This document shows positions 25,882 to 36,962 of a stretch of 64,000 nt of DNA, in pieces; the first letter of the stretch is position 1; every line of letters begins with the position of its first letter. Under the pieces are notes generated by a model. That model saw only the letters and a list, made by a program, of their open reading frames with translations, did no database searches and was not told where the DNA came from. Source of the stretch: Malurus cyaneus samueli. Taxonomy: Eukaryota > Chordata > Aves > Passeriformes > Maluridae. The translations under genes and the position numbers were made by a program. The stretch spans positions 76,263,916-76,327,915 of the forward strand of contig CM019215.1 of the NCBI GenBank assembly GCA_009741485.1, written 5' to 3'.

Positions 25882-27235
25882 CATAGGTAACTGACATTTT
25901 TTAGTATCAGACTCATTAGAATATTCTTCATTGCTATATTCTCAGAATTTGCTGAATTCTCATTGCCCTATCTTAGGACAGAAAGTAATTTTTTTCGTTT
26001 CTGTCTATATTATCTTTTTGAGTGTTCTGGGCAAAGGCTTCCTGTCCCCTCCATTCTTTGAAGTGAATTTTCTGCTTTCCCTGTTCATGTGTTCTGTCCT
26101 TCTTGGTAGCCAGAGGTGAACAGCTAATATTTTTGTCATTATTTTTTCCATTCAAACTCTGTTCCCCTGTGCAATTCCATTCATATTTTTATGTTCTGCA
26201 ATGTTTCATTCTCAGCAGTCAGAATTAGTTTTGTGACCATCGGCCATCCAATACCCATTAGACCCAGAGAGGAAATATAAAAAGTGCTTGGAAAGCATTG
26301 ATGGTGAGAGCATCTACAAAGGGAATATCTCCATTGAAGGCTCATCTGAGCTAATTAGTACTGGGATCAAAGTGCTCCAGTTAGCCTAACCTGGGTATAA
26401 GTATTCCCACAGCAAAGCCTTCTGTGTGCAGCTGTCCCTGAACCAAAGTACCGGTGTGCCCAGGAGAGCAAAACCCTGATGCTTTGTGCTCTTGTGCTCT
26501 GGGATTTGTTCCTGTACAGCTGAGCCAACTGAGAACATGACTGGCTTTGGAAAGGATTGTTCTGGCAGTGCTGGGGCAATCACCATGTTCTCTTTTGTTT
26601 CTGAAGACGGGTTCTGGGCTAAGCTTTAGCACAGAATAGATGTCAGTTCCCACAAATAGCTGAAATCCAATGTGGCTGGGGTCAAATAAACATGTGGTAA
26701 AGTTGTTAATAGGTAAAATTAAGGGGTTTTTAAGACTTAGTCAAAGTCTGTAGTGGATATATGTTCTTGCTTATTTAATTTATATCCTGGTATTTGGTCA
26801 CACATATGACTTAATAAAGATGCCCCCATGGCATTGAACTGTCCACCTTTGTGCTAAAGAAACCCAAGCAAACATCTACTTAAGAAACTATTTTATTGCT
26901 ATATGCAACCAAAGCTTATGGAAAGCATAATGAGTGATGAAGTTGTTATTTATCTTATTTTTTTTTTCTCATTTATAATAGTGAAGAAAGCTGAAGGTAA
27001 TATTTAGTGAAAGCTGATAGTTATTTGGAACAGAATTAAAGATGATAATGCTGGTATACTAATTTATTGACTGGTGAGACTTTTTAATAGTTTCTAATAT
27101 AGTTAATTGTTTCTAAGACAGTTTCTAATCACTGGCAATTAACAATCACTTAAAATGCTAAATCCCTTAGGAGTAATATATTTGCTCTCAAAATCAAGTC
27201 AGAAGAATTCATTGATTTCCTGTCTCCAAAGGAAA
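25882..27235 (+). other. Putative 3' untranslated region and downstream flank
   Basis: No gene is recognised. If the stop at 25879-25881 is real, the start of this stretch is the 3' untranslated region. The clearest polyadenylation hexamer is AATAAA at 26813. Several overlapping minus-strand open readings at 26367-26653 have no recognisable domain. Confidence 0.4.
26813..26818 (+). promoter_or_regulatory. Candidate polyadenylation signal AATAAA
   Basis: A canonical hexamer about 930 bases after the predicted stop codon. It is the clearest candidate for the end of the plus-strand gene, but AATAAA is common in DNA this AT-rich. Confidence 0.2.
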
Positions 27236-28100
27236 TTGTAGAATAGTTGAGTCTGGAAGTGAACTCCAGATGCTATCTAGTCCAACTCATTCCTGCTCTA
27301 GCAGAGTTACATGGACCTGAATACCCAGGATCATGTCCAGACATCTTTTGACGAACAGTCCAGTCACACTCTAAGGGTGGAGACTCCACAGCCTTCCTGG
27401 AAAACTGTGCCAGTACTGACACATCCTCACATCAATAAGGTGTCTCCTGATGTTCATAAGGAACCTCCTGTGTTTCACTTTATTTCCACTGACTCAGATC
27501 CTGTCACCGGACGCAACTGAAAATAGCCTGATTCTGTCCCATTTCTGCTCTTCCTTCAGGTATTTACATACAGTGAAAATGTCACTCCAGAAACCTCTCT
27601 TCTCCAGGCTGGACAGTCGCAGCTCTCTCAGCCTCTCCTCATATGGGAACTGTTTCAGGCTGTCACCTTCACGGCTCTTTGCTGTGCCAGTATGTCCACA
27701 TCCCTCCTGTGCTCAGGAGCCTGGGACTGGGCACTGTCCCACAGGTGCTGAGTAGAGAGGGAAGTGTCTCCTCTCTCGATCTTCTGTCAACACTCCTGTT
27801 TATGCAGCTGCACCATCAGCCTTCTTTGCTATGGGAGCACATTGCTGACTCGTATTCAGCGTTGGTGTCCACCAGGACTTTTCTTCCAAGCTGTTTTCTA
27901 GCTGGATATCCCTTATCTTATACTGGGTGCAGGGGTTTGTTCTATCCCACGTACAGATTACACACTTCCTTTTGTTGAATTTCGTGTGATTCCTGTCAGC
28001 CCACAGGAAATCTCCTGCCTGACTAGGTCCTTTTGGATGGCAGCACAACCTTCTGGTGTTTGAACCTCTTCCTCAGTTTTACGTCATCAGCACAGATACA
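27236..28100 (-). mobile_element. CR1: CR1 LINE fragment, antisense, about 0.86 kb
   Basis: This is the longest CR1 copy here. The plus strand reads antisense CR1 from its 3' region inward: 'ctagtccaactcattcctg', 'gtggagactccacagcc', 'aggtgtctcctgatgttc', 'ctctcttctccaggctggac', 'gctctctcagcctctcctc', then more upstream 3'-UTR and ORF2-end phrases ('catcagcacag'). Open plus-strand readings across it (27311-27978) are antisense to the element and are not genes. Confidence 0.85.
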
Positions 28101-28739
28101 GTTAATGAAATTGCACAAATTAACTGAAAAGAACAATGTAAGCCTTACCAAGCATTTCCCTAATGTGAATGATAATGTATATGGGCTATCTTCTCATAAT
28201 GATGAAAGTGGTCAGTAATCGTGCAATTAATATTTTTTGTCACTTAGAATAGGATATTTGACCAGACAGAAAAATTCCAGTTTCACCTTTTTTGCTTTTG
28301 TCAGTATTGGGAGCTGTCTGTGTGAAGAAATGTGAGCAGAAAAGAGGGAAGAAATAATAGATGTGTAATAGAAAAATTACATTAGTAGAAGTTGCTTGAA
28401 AGGCCTCCTGATAATAAAGGGAAAATGAGCTTTGCTATCATGAAAGGAAATATCAGATAGGAGTTTCTAGTTATTACCCTATGAGAAAATATCATTGAAA
28501 CTAAAAGCTGGCAAAATGGTGAAAATGTTCATGGTTATAATGACAAAGGCAAAGACTTTTAGTTCTAATTGCTTAGCTGCCCTGCTTGCAGTTTCCTTGC
28601 AAAGTGGTGTTTAATGCAATGTAGGTAACATTTCAGCTGAAAATACAGGTGTTAAAAAAACTCAAGAAACTGCAGATGACCCATAATCCAGTTTGAAAAT
28701 GGCCTGTTTGATGCAGGATTGCTGTCGGGCTGCACTGAT

Positions 28740-28780
28740 TCCCTTCCCCTTCCCCTTCCCCTTCCCCTTCCCCTTCCCTT
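28740..28780 (+). repeat. (TTCCCC)n hexanucleotide repeat
   Basis: About six and a half copies of TTCCCC. The minus strand is (GGGGAA)n, with at least four evenly spaced runs of four G, which fits the G-quadruplex pattern. The translation is a PF or GK repeat and is not a gene. Confidence 0.95.
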
Positions 28781-29127
28781 TCCTGTTTTCCACCTTTAAT
28801 TCCACAAATCCCCTGGATTTGGAGATAGTAACAATGATACCCAGTGCTTGCAAAAACTGTGTTTCATATTGCTAAATAATGCAGTGGTTTCCAAAGGGGT
28901 AAGATTCTCCTTATATGTGTCTTTATATAAAGGCACTCTGAAAGTCAGAAGATTTCATAGTGGGTTTTAAAGCTATTAAATAGCCTGTAGCAAGTACAGT
29001 TATGTAATCCTTTAAACTACCATTTGTGGGTAGCTGGTTTTCCCTGGGGTGCAGAGATAAATAGATTTGTGTAATGCTCTCATGCAGGAAAAACTTATAA
29101 TCTGCAGATGTAAAGCCAGGAAAACTT

Positions 29128-29292
29128 GTTTGGGTTTTTTTGGTTTGTTTCGTGGTTTTGATTTTTTTGTTGTTGTTGTTTTGTTTTGGGTTTTTTTGTT
29201 TTGTTTGGTTTTTTTTTTTGTTTTGTTTGGTTTTGGTTTTTTTTTTTGTTGTTTGTGTTGTTTTTATTTTGTTTGTTTTGTTTGTTTTTTTT
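29128..29292 (+). repeat. G/T-rich low-complexity tract
   Basis: About 165 bases composed almost only of T and G in words such as TTTTGTTTTG and GGTTTTTT. No single period dominates. Confidence 0.9.
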
Positions 29293-31845
29293 AATTAGTA
29301 GAGAGTAGAGAGAAAATGGGCTTCACACATCTGGTGGCATAGCTCTTCAGAAACCCTGGATATGCCTATCAGCTTTAAATAACCTGTCTGGATAAAGGGT
29401 CACTTATAAAGTACATGTTTTAAAAATTATTTCAGCTTACTAATGAATGCAATACTGTGCCAGCTGGAGTTCATAGGGACCATTAATATTAGCAGGAGGA
29501 TATGTGAGCTTCTTGGTTATTATATATTTTCTTTTTTTTGTTGTTTGGTTCTTTTCATTAATCTGTGACCAGTATTTTAATGAAAAGAAATCACAGTGAG
29601 TGTGGGTGCTATATATAATATATTATAGGTATATCTGTCAGTTGACTTTTCAATTGTTTTTTTGGTGGTTTGTTGTTTTTTTTTTTTATTTTTAATGTCT
29701 AGCTTGTTATGGCTCTGTTGGTATTGTTCATAGTTGTTTTCTTCTCCCTAAATACCAATTTTCCACCTTCCTTGGATTAATATATCATAGTTGTCTCCTT
29801 TTTATTGTGTTCTTCTTTTTCAATTTCAAAGAAGAAAATGATACTGAGGGATAATCAACTCTCTCTGCTTCTGCTAGTGGAGAGCATGATGGAGCAGAAA
29901 TGGGATAAATCTTTTTCTCCTTCAGTGTAAAGCAGAGGTTACCCTAGGGCTGAACAGAGCTGATCCTTGGTAACACACAGAAAAATATTGTATTTTTGAT
30001 GCTGGGAAGTCAAGAGAAATATAAGTTCATACTGCGCCAAATTCTCCTTCCACAAAATGTTTGGTTTAGCCTTTTTTGAAATTAATTTGGTTTAGAAACA
30101 ATAGAAATAATAGAAAATAGAGGTTTACTTATACATTTTTGCTGATGGCTTAACTCTTTAATGCTGTACTTGAAACAATTATAGTTCTGAAGTTGTAAAG
30201 AAAAAAAGAATTATCATTTGTCATTTTGGGGCTGTGAGGTAAGGTAGCCCTTTTTGATAATATATTATGAATCCATAATGGAACTTATGTTATCATAATT
30301 ACATCTCTAGTAAATAATTTGGCTTATTCCTCACAAACTAACAGTTCTTATTTCAAATATAATTTAATTTGCCTTTTGGGAATATACGTCAGTATTAAAT
30401 GATCTGTGAAATGAGTAATAGCAACCAAGGTATTATTTAATCACACACTTTTAATATTAGTGCACTTTTCAAGAAGAGCACATAAAATTCCAACCATCTA
30501 AAGACCAAAATAGTATTTGTTAGATAGAAAATAGATCAAATTTCCACCTTACTTTTTCAAAAGTTTCTGAAAGAGAGAAATTATATAAAATTATGAGTGC
30601 AATGTGTCAGTCTCCTCTAGATTCTACATTTACCCCAAACAGAGAGTTTGGCTGTGTGAAGCCTGGCTGGAGCACCAGGGTAGAGCTGCACAGCCCCTGT
30701 AGAACCAGACCTTGGTGGTGCCTTGCTGTGGCTCAGCTTAGCTATAAACTACCCTCTATACCTTACTTTAAAAAATCTGGGAGGGTGTGGGGAGACGACT
30801 GAGGGTAAAAAAAAGATAATGGTATGGAAATTACAGGGGAAAATAAGGTTGCTACTGCCTGGATGGAATTTAGTCAGCATATCCAGCCTCCCACAAGTAA
30901 TACTAAGAAGGACAGGATGCTGACAGATTGCTTAGTCAGGAGGGTCTCAGCCTTCCAGGGGCTCTGACAGACTGATCAAATATTAAAAGTTTGAGTAAAT
31001 CTCCCTTTTTCATGTAACAGAGGGACAGGGAGTGATTTCACTCGGTCAGAAGCAAAGACTGAACTAACTTATGTGCATTATGTTTTATATGAAATTGATA
31101 TTTAGGAGAGAACAGAAATACAAAGATATTTGAACATGTAAACAGTTCATACCTTTCAGATGAATAAATAATCATTCCCTGTTTTTTTAAGCAACCCTCT
31201 TTAAAGGGAAAGAAGACAGAAGCTGATTCTTTGAAACACATGAAAAATATTAGAAATAGATGTAATTATTTCCCACATAGATTAAGATTTTGTGTCTCTC
31301 AAATACTCAAACTGTCATGTGGCAGATGCTATTAGATGTAAAGAAGATATTCCTGTAGGAGTACACTTTGGACACACCATGAAGTTGCACTCACAGATTT
31401 TCATCTTGTGAAATCAGTAACTTAAATTTATTGCACACATGTCACAACCTTCTTCATTGAGAAGATCATCAAGCCTTTTCAGTAAACTTGTCTGAGATTC
31501 CTTTTTCTCCTTCAGTGACAAATCAGATGCTCAAATATTTTTCATAGAAAAGTTAAAATCTGTTATTATACTCCTGTTTTTTAATGATTAAATGATATGC
31601 CTTTGCAAAATTACTAAATGTAGAAACCCATATAGCCAGTATATTTAAGATAATTTTTTTTGTCATATTAATTCTTTAATATATGTGAACTTTCATCCCA
31701 GTTACTGATTTAAATGGTCTCCAAATAATATCTAAGTATTGATTGATTTTTTTACTTAAAAAATAATCTTCCTGTCATAAACTGAGGGAGGGAAAAGCTT
31801 GTACTAAACCTAGAAACTTCCTTTTCAAAATAATTTGTGAAAAGT

Positions 31846-31906
31846 TTTTTTTTTTTTTTTGTTTTGTTGGTTTTTTTGGTTTTTTTTTTTTTTTTTTTTT
31901 TTTTAT
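31846..31906 (+). repeat. T-rich low-complexity tract
   Basis: About 60 bases of T with a few G interruptions (GTTTTGTTGG, then GGTTT). Low complexity only. Confidence 0.9.
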
Positions 31907-32504
31907 TCATTTTTAAGTTTTCCATTTCTGAAGAGTGAAGCTCTCCTTGTAGCTATTTAAAAGGCTGTCAGTAGTCTTTTGTGTTTCTAGTAAACCTGTG
32001 GCTTATTTTTAAATTGAGTGACTGTTTTGCTTTCCAGATTATTAGGATTCTTTGTTAGTTCTGTGCTGTAAATCATCTTAGTAAAAGGGACTTGTAATGA
32101 CTTGTGAAAGAATATTTCCCTTCAAGGGCTGGTCCTTGTTGATTATTCATTAATGATCAGGGTTTTTGTTTTGGTTTTTTTTTTTTTTAGTTTAATAATA
32201 AGTATGTAACATTTAGGTCCAATATGCTCATCCTTCAGCTGTTTTTCCCCAATTCCACTTCTGCCTTCATGCAGACCTCTCTTGTTTAGTCATACACATT
32301 TTTCCATAATTGTTGTTCTTTCCCTTGCAGATTAATTCTCCCAGTGAAATCTCAGTGATGTCAGTAGACTGAATTGTTTCTCTAGTTTTTTTTTTTTTTT
32401 TTTTTTACAATTCCTTTCCAGTAATTCCATGTGAATAGCAAACTCTAATTGCAATATACTAAGAACATGTCAAACCATCCCAGTCAAATTCTTATAAGCG
32501 AGCA

Positions 32505-32643
32505 AGCACATTGCCGTTGTAGGAACAAAAAGAAAATATGGGTTTTTTTGCTGTGGTGTATCTCCCATCGCCTCAGTTTGAGGTGCAATGAGAGCTATTA
32601 ACTGCATAGAAGAGGAGAATGAAGGTATATGTCAAAATTTTCC
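32505..32643 (+). repeat. Duplicated segment, copy 1 (about 140 bp)
   Basis: Almost the same sequence occurs again in the same orientation at 34484-34629. Shared landmarks are TTGCCGTTGTAGGAAC, GGGTTTTTTTGCTGTGG, GAGAGCTATTAACTGCATAG and GGTATATGTCAAAATTTTCC. The copies differ by a few substitutions and small indels, mainly where copy 1 has CGCCTCAG and copy 2 has GTCTCTCCAGG. Its origin is unknown. Confidence 0.9.
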
Positions 32644-34164
32644 TTTTCTTTAGTCTGATAACATGAGCCCACCATAGGGACACTGCAGAAAGCAATGGAA
32701 AAAACATGATCAAGACTTTGCAGGTCAGGCTTGCTCTCTTACTTAGTAAATGTCCTTACAACCATTTTGATGATCACCATTGCTAACTGAAGGCAAGCCA
32801 GCAAGGAATGGCAAAGTATTCTTAATTTAGGGCTAAGTTCAGTTATCCCACTTTTTTTCAGACTGCATAGCATACCAGTAGGATGTACTGTGTATTTTAT
32901 GTTCATTGCTACGCGTTGCTTTAGCTCTTTGTTTCCATAACTCCAGTCAGGGGTGAGACACCTACCTGTGGCTGTGTCTGAGCACCCCACACAGGGACTA
33001 CCCCACAATCCTTCCAGAGCTGCTGCTGGCACTCATTTGTCGGGTAAACCCAGTACAAATGAGTAATTTTATTTAAAAATCTCCATCCCATTTTGTCCTC
33101 TGTGGACAAAAGAATGGGCAGCATCATCTACTCTAAAAGCCATTTGTCCAAGGAGCAAGAGTGTTGCTCCTGCGTGCTTCCAAAGGAAATCCCCATTAGA
33201 GGGAGGGCACTGAGACAGTGTATCCTTGCATGGTGGAAGGAGGGCACTACTGACTGATCTGTGTGTTTGTATAGTGCTGAGTAACCTTTTATTAGCCAAA
33301 TGCATTGTGGTGCACAACAGCTGTGCTGCTTCCAAATGTTGACTGAGCTGGTTCTCCAGATGTCGTCACTGTGAAGTTCAAAACCAGATCACAGTGACAG
33401 ATGTAATTTGTCTTGGTCTGCTCTCTCTGCATTTGAGGATTTATTTGACAGAAGCCTCAGAAACCTTAGTTGCTCAAAAGTATCTGCTGATCCTCTGTAT
33501 TAGAAAAATCATTAGCCATTGTTCAAGTATAACAGCTTGATCCTCCTAAATATCAAAATATCTGTTTTGCATTGTTGATTAAATGGGCTTGTCTGGTTTC
33601 ACTTTTCAGCTGTTGGGTCTTAATAAACTCCCTTGTGCCAACTCTCTGCAATCAAACTTCTATTCCCTTGGAGATTTTTCCCACTTGTAAATGAATTATC
33701 CTTTTAGGCTTTCTGACATGTTAAATAGATTGAGCTCTTGAAAGACTATGAAGTATATTCTTCAGCCCTTTAGTTATTCTTTCCATTATGATTTTGTTCC
33801 AGTTTGCCAGCAAACTTTTTGGAAAAAGTGTCCTCTGTCATACACTACGATTCCTTTGTAATAACTTCTTACTTGATACTTCTTGATTTTTAACCTAAGG
33901 GCAGATTGTTAGATTTGAGGTATGAGAGACTCTAGTGTTAGACTCTAGTGTTAGAAAGTTTTCTTCTTTAATATAGGGTTTTTTGATGTTTTTTAATCTG
34001 AAGCTCTGAGATGATGCAGTAGGTATAAAAATCCCCAGTGCAAACATCCCTTAAAAAAACCTCAAACCCAAACCCACCCCTCCCAAAACCCTTCCACATT
34101 GCCAGACTTGCCTGCTGCTTTCATCTGTTACAGACCCCAAAAAGCCTCCCTTGGTCATGTGTAC

Positions 34165-34700
34165 TCTCAGCTCCCAAGTGCATCTTGAATTGAGGGACCC
34201 AGAACTGAGCACAGGATTCGAGGTGTGGCCTCATGGGTGCCAGACACAGGGGGACAATCCCTGCCCTGGCCCTGCTGGCCACACCATTGGTTGTACAGGC
34301 CAGGATGCCCTTGGCCTTCTTGGCCACCTGGGCACTGCTGGCTCATGTTCAGCTGCTGTTATCCAGCACCCCCAGGTCCTTTTCCACTGGGCACCTTTCT
34401 AGACATTCTCTGCCCTGCATGGGGTTGTTGTGGCCAAAGTGTAGGACTCAGCACTTGGTCTTGTTGCACCTTACACCATTGTACAGCAGCACACTTGCCG
34501 TTGTAGGAACCAAAAAAATATGGGTTTTTTTGCTGTGGTGTATCTCCCATGTCTCTCCAGGTTTGAGGTGCAATGAGAGCTATTAACTGCATAGAAGAGG
34601 AGAATGAAGGTATATGTCAAAATTTTCCCTGGCCATTGGTCTTGGCCCATGGATCCAACCTGTCCAGATCCCTCTGCCATGGCTGGCATTCAGCAAGAAT
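34165..34700 (-). mobile_element. CR1: CR1 LINE fragment, antisense, interrupted
   Basis: The plus strand reads antisense CR1 ('gggacccagaactgagcac', 'aggtgtggcctca', 'cccttggccttcttggccac', 'gcccatggatccaacctgtc', 'cagatccctctgcc'). The CR1 text stops at ACCATTG (about 34480) and resumes at CCATTGGTCTTGG (about 34632). It is interrupted by the inserted second copy of the duplicated segment. Open readings across it are not genes. Confidence 0.8.
34482..34629 (+). repeat. Duplicated segment, copy 2, inserted in CR1
   Basis: This near-copy of 32505-32643 is embedded in a CR1 element. The CR1 hexamer CCATTG is present on both sides (about 34476-34481 and 34633-34638), as expected for a 6-bp target-site duplication. 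The insert is about 150 bp, shows no TG...CA ends, no terminal inverted repeat and no poly-A tail. Its class is unresolved. Confidence 0.75.
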
Positions 34701-35355
34701 TGGCAGAATCATAAAGGAGGCACCTGGTAACACTGTTGGTCTGAATCCTGCATCATGGTATTCTTCAGTGGCAAATTTCTTGTAGACCGGAAAGCAAGTA
34801 ATTGAATAAAGGATCTTTACGAACTCCTAAGCTGATAGCTTGCATCTGCTTTCAAACTAAATTGATCAAATTCTGAGTGGAACCGTGTGTTCACTGTTTT
34901 TTGACAAATATTTTCTTATATTGCTCATATGTGCTTAAGTTGGATCATCTCTCTGCCAACTTGCTGAATGGAAAGAATGCAAAAAGGAAAAGAACACTTT
35001 TTCAGACAGTGAAAAAATCAGTGTAATGACAAAAAAAAAAAAAAAAGTTTGCATATGCAAAGCCCTGCATTTATGCAAGGGTACCAAATAGTTGTGTCCA
35101 TAATAACCACTTTACATTAATGGCTGCAAAATTTGTTTTGAAATTTCTGCATTTCTGGATTCTGATGTACAAAATAGCAGCTCATACAATTTCTAGATAT
35201 ACACTTTATCCCAGAGTCAGAGTGATCTGAAAGATGTTGTCAATATATCCACGTCAGTGCCCTCCATGCTGCTGGAGCTGGACAAAACACATTCTATACA
35301 ATGCATTTCTTGCAAAGCACAATCATTTTTTATGAAGAAATGTTCTTTTCAGATT

Positions 35356-35549
35356 TAAAAAAAAAAAAAAAAAACCACAAAAAAAAAACCACAAACAAAA
35401 AACCCCAAAACCAAACAAACAAAAAAAAGCAAAGAAGGAAAAGCTAGAACAAAACAAAACAGAACAAACAAAACCAAAACAATGAACAAAAAAAAAAAAA
35501 AAAACAACAAAAAAAAAAACAAAAAAACAAAAAAAAAAAAACAAAAAAC
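35356..35549. repeat. A-rich tract with C interruptions (about 190 bp)
   Basis: Runs of A broken by C, CC, CCCC and occasional G (aaaccacaaa, aaccccaaaacc). The minus-strand readings of strings of F and L here are artefacts. It lies about 200 bases from a CR1 ORF2 fragment but is not clearly part of it. Confidence 0.9.
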
Positions 35550-35754
35550 AGCAGGTGGAGGAAAGAATAGTCTGGTCATAAACTTTTAAACACATTATTC
35601 TGAGCATCACTTAAGTGGTGTAAACCATTAAAAAAAAAAAATCCACATTTTATGCCCTTCCATTAACTGATCTTCAGTACATAAAATACATTGAAAGAAA
35701 TTCAAAGTTTGTAAATTGGATAATACCCTTGAATTTTAATAAATTCTTTTTGCT

Positions 35755-35973
35755 GGTTTGGTTTTTAGGTTGAATGTGTAGATTTGTTTCGTTGTTCGTT
35801 TTTGTGGGGGGTACTGGTAGCCCATCATCTGTGTTGAAGACAGAGGTAAAGAAAGCATTAAATATCTTTGCTTTGTTTGTGTCCCTGTTTGTGAGGCGAC
35901 CATCCTCATTTCTGTTCTCCCTTTTGCTATGACTTAAAATACCCTTTTTGTTTTTCCCCAATGTAGCATGCAC
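35755..35973 (-). pseudogene. CR1: CR1 ORF2 fragment (between endonuclease and reverse transcriptase)
   Basis: Minus-strand reading starting near 35973. It contains ENRNEDGRLTNRDTNKAKIF followed by NAFFTSVFN. The pattern 'hLTNRD..KAe.fNAFFaSVF' is characteristic of the CR1 ORF2 segment just before the reverse transcriptase domain. Only this piece is readable. The frame degenerates into K/N-rich sequence downstream, and no catalytic reverse transcriptase motif is present. It is a dead fragment of a LINE, not a host gene. Confidence 0.75.
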
Positions 35974-36539
35974 TACTATAATGAAAATTCATAACAGCAG
36001 TACATTGTCACAGATTTTCCTGTGAAAGTTTCATTTACTTAATGCCAAATAAATCAGATAGTTCTCAATTTGGATAAAAGAGTGATGAAGGTGTGTTACC
36101 CAATCATATTGCTACTGGCATTTGGGTTTTTTTGTCAGTTACTTATAACTGGAAATGGTTTAAAAATGGAGATAAGAAAACTACATGAAATGTGGTAGTT
36201 ACAGTTCAGGGAATTATGCTCTGAACTACTTTGGAGATTTCTCCCCCTGCATATAATTTGGGAATGTTTGCTTGAGAGACTAAAAACCTGAAAGAGTAAA
36301 TATCTCAAACACTCAGCAGAAGAGAAAAGGAACGTTACCATGCCAACAAGATAAGGTGCAGTTAAAAAAGAGGGTTTTGTGGAGGCAGGATACCACTTTT
36401 CTGGGACCAACTTCTTTATCCTGGGAACTATCTCCAAACTCAAATTTGAGGCAGCATTGCACTTGTGTGTCTGACAGAGTGAGTGGGATTGAACCACAAA
36501 ACTCCCCCAAACCCCTTCTGAAAAGATTGAGAATAACAA

Positions 36540-36962
36540 ATTGTGCATGTGCAAGGATTAGCCTATAAATAGCTTCAGGTTATAGGGGCTCATCCACTAT
36601 CCAAAGGAAATGCACCAGAGATGCCTCTGGAACCCTATGTGGTAATCTGGATCTTTTCCTCTATTTCTCTACCTCTCTTTCTTCTTGTCTTGCTCTCCCT
36701 AAAAGTTCAAATTGCTTCTGGGGTGGGCTGCTCAGTCTGTCATAAAGTTTAAAGTATAAAACACTGCTACCCTGGGCTGTTCAGAAATCGTTGCCATTTG
36801 CTGTTCAGGAAAATTAAAGTCAGAAAAGCTGAAATTGTTGTTCTGCTGTTGGATACTTAAGAAAGTTAAATCATTGCCATCATGGATGGTTCAAACTACC
36901 TAAAGATTTAAGAATGAAATCACTGCTGCCATAAATAAAACTTTCTAACTGATCCTTGGACA
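36540..36962 (+). mobile_element. LTR-like module, unclassified
   Basis: A TATA box (TATAAAT at 36564-36570) and an AATAAA signal (36934-36939) lie about 370 bases apart, with CA at 36961-36962 after GATCCTTGGA. This is the order expected of the promoter-R-U5 part of an LTR. From about 36765 to 36935, degenerate units of about 45 bp recur, each with 'ctgttcag' or similar and 'aaatcattgcc' or similar. The upstream edge (U3) could reach back to about 36300 but is not defined. No second LTR or retroviral coding region is found beside it. It may be a solo LTR of a family I cannot name. Confidence 0.35.

Larger units (their letters stand above)
29293..34164. other. Non-coding stretch, no gene recognised
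   Basis: AT-rich DNA. It holds T-rich tracts (near 29665-29690, 31846-31906 and 32387-32406) and the first copy of a duplicated segment at 32505-32643. A 15-base phrase is tandemly doubled near 33931-33955 (gactctagtgttaga). Open readings near 30593 and 32739-33335 show no recognisable protein. Confidence 0.6.

Noticed and set aside
27311..28048. Four or five overlapping open readings
   Set aside because: They are antisense or out-of-frame readings of a CR1 3' region and encode nothing.
34121..34785. Several overlapping open readings on both strands
   Set aside because: They fall inside an antisense CR1 copy and its insertion. They are shadows of repeat sequence.
35356..35610. Minus-strand readings made of F, V, C and L strings resembling a membrane protein
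   Set aside because: They are translations of an A/C low-complexity tract. The same applies to 49496-49729, 29067-29294 and 56010-56297.
36135..36554. Minus-strand open reading of 139 codons
   Set aside because: It lies largely in and before an LTR-like module, has no domain, and its composition gives no sign of selection for protein.
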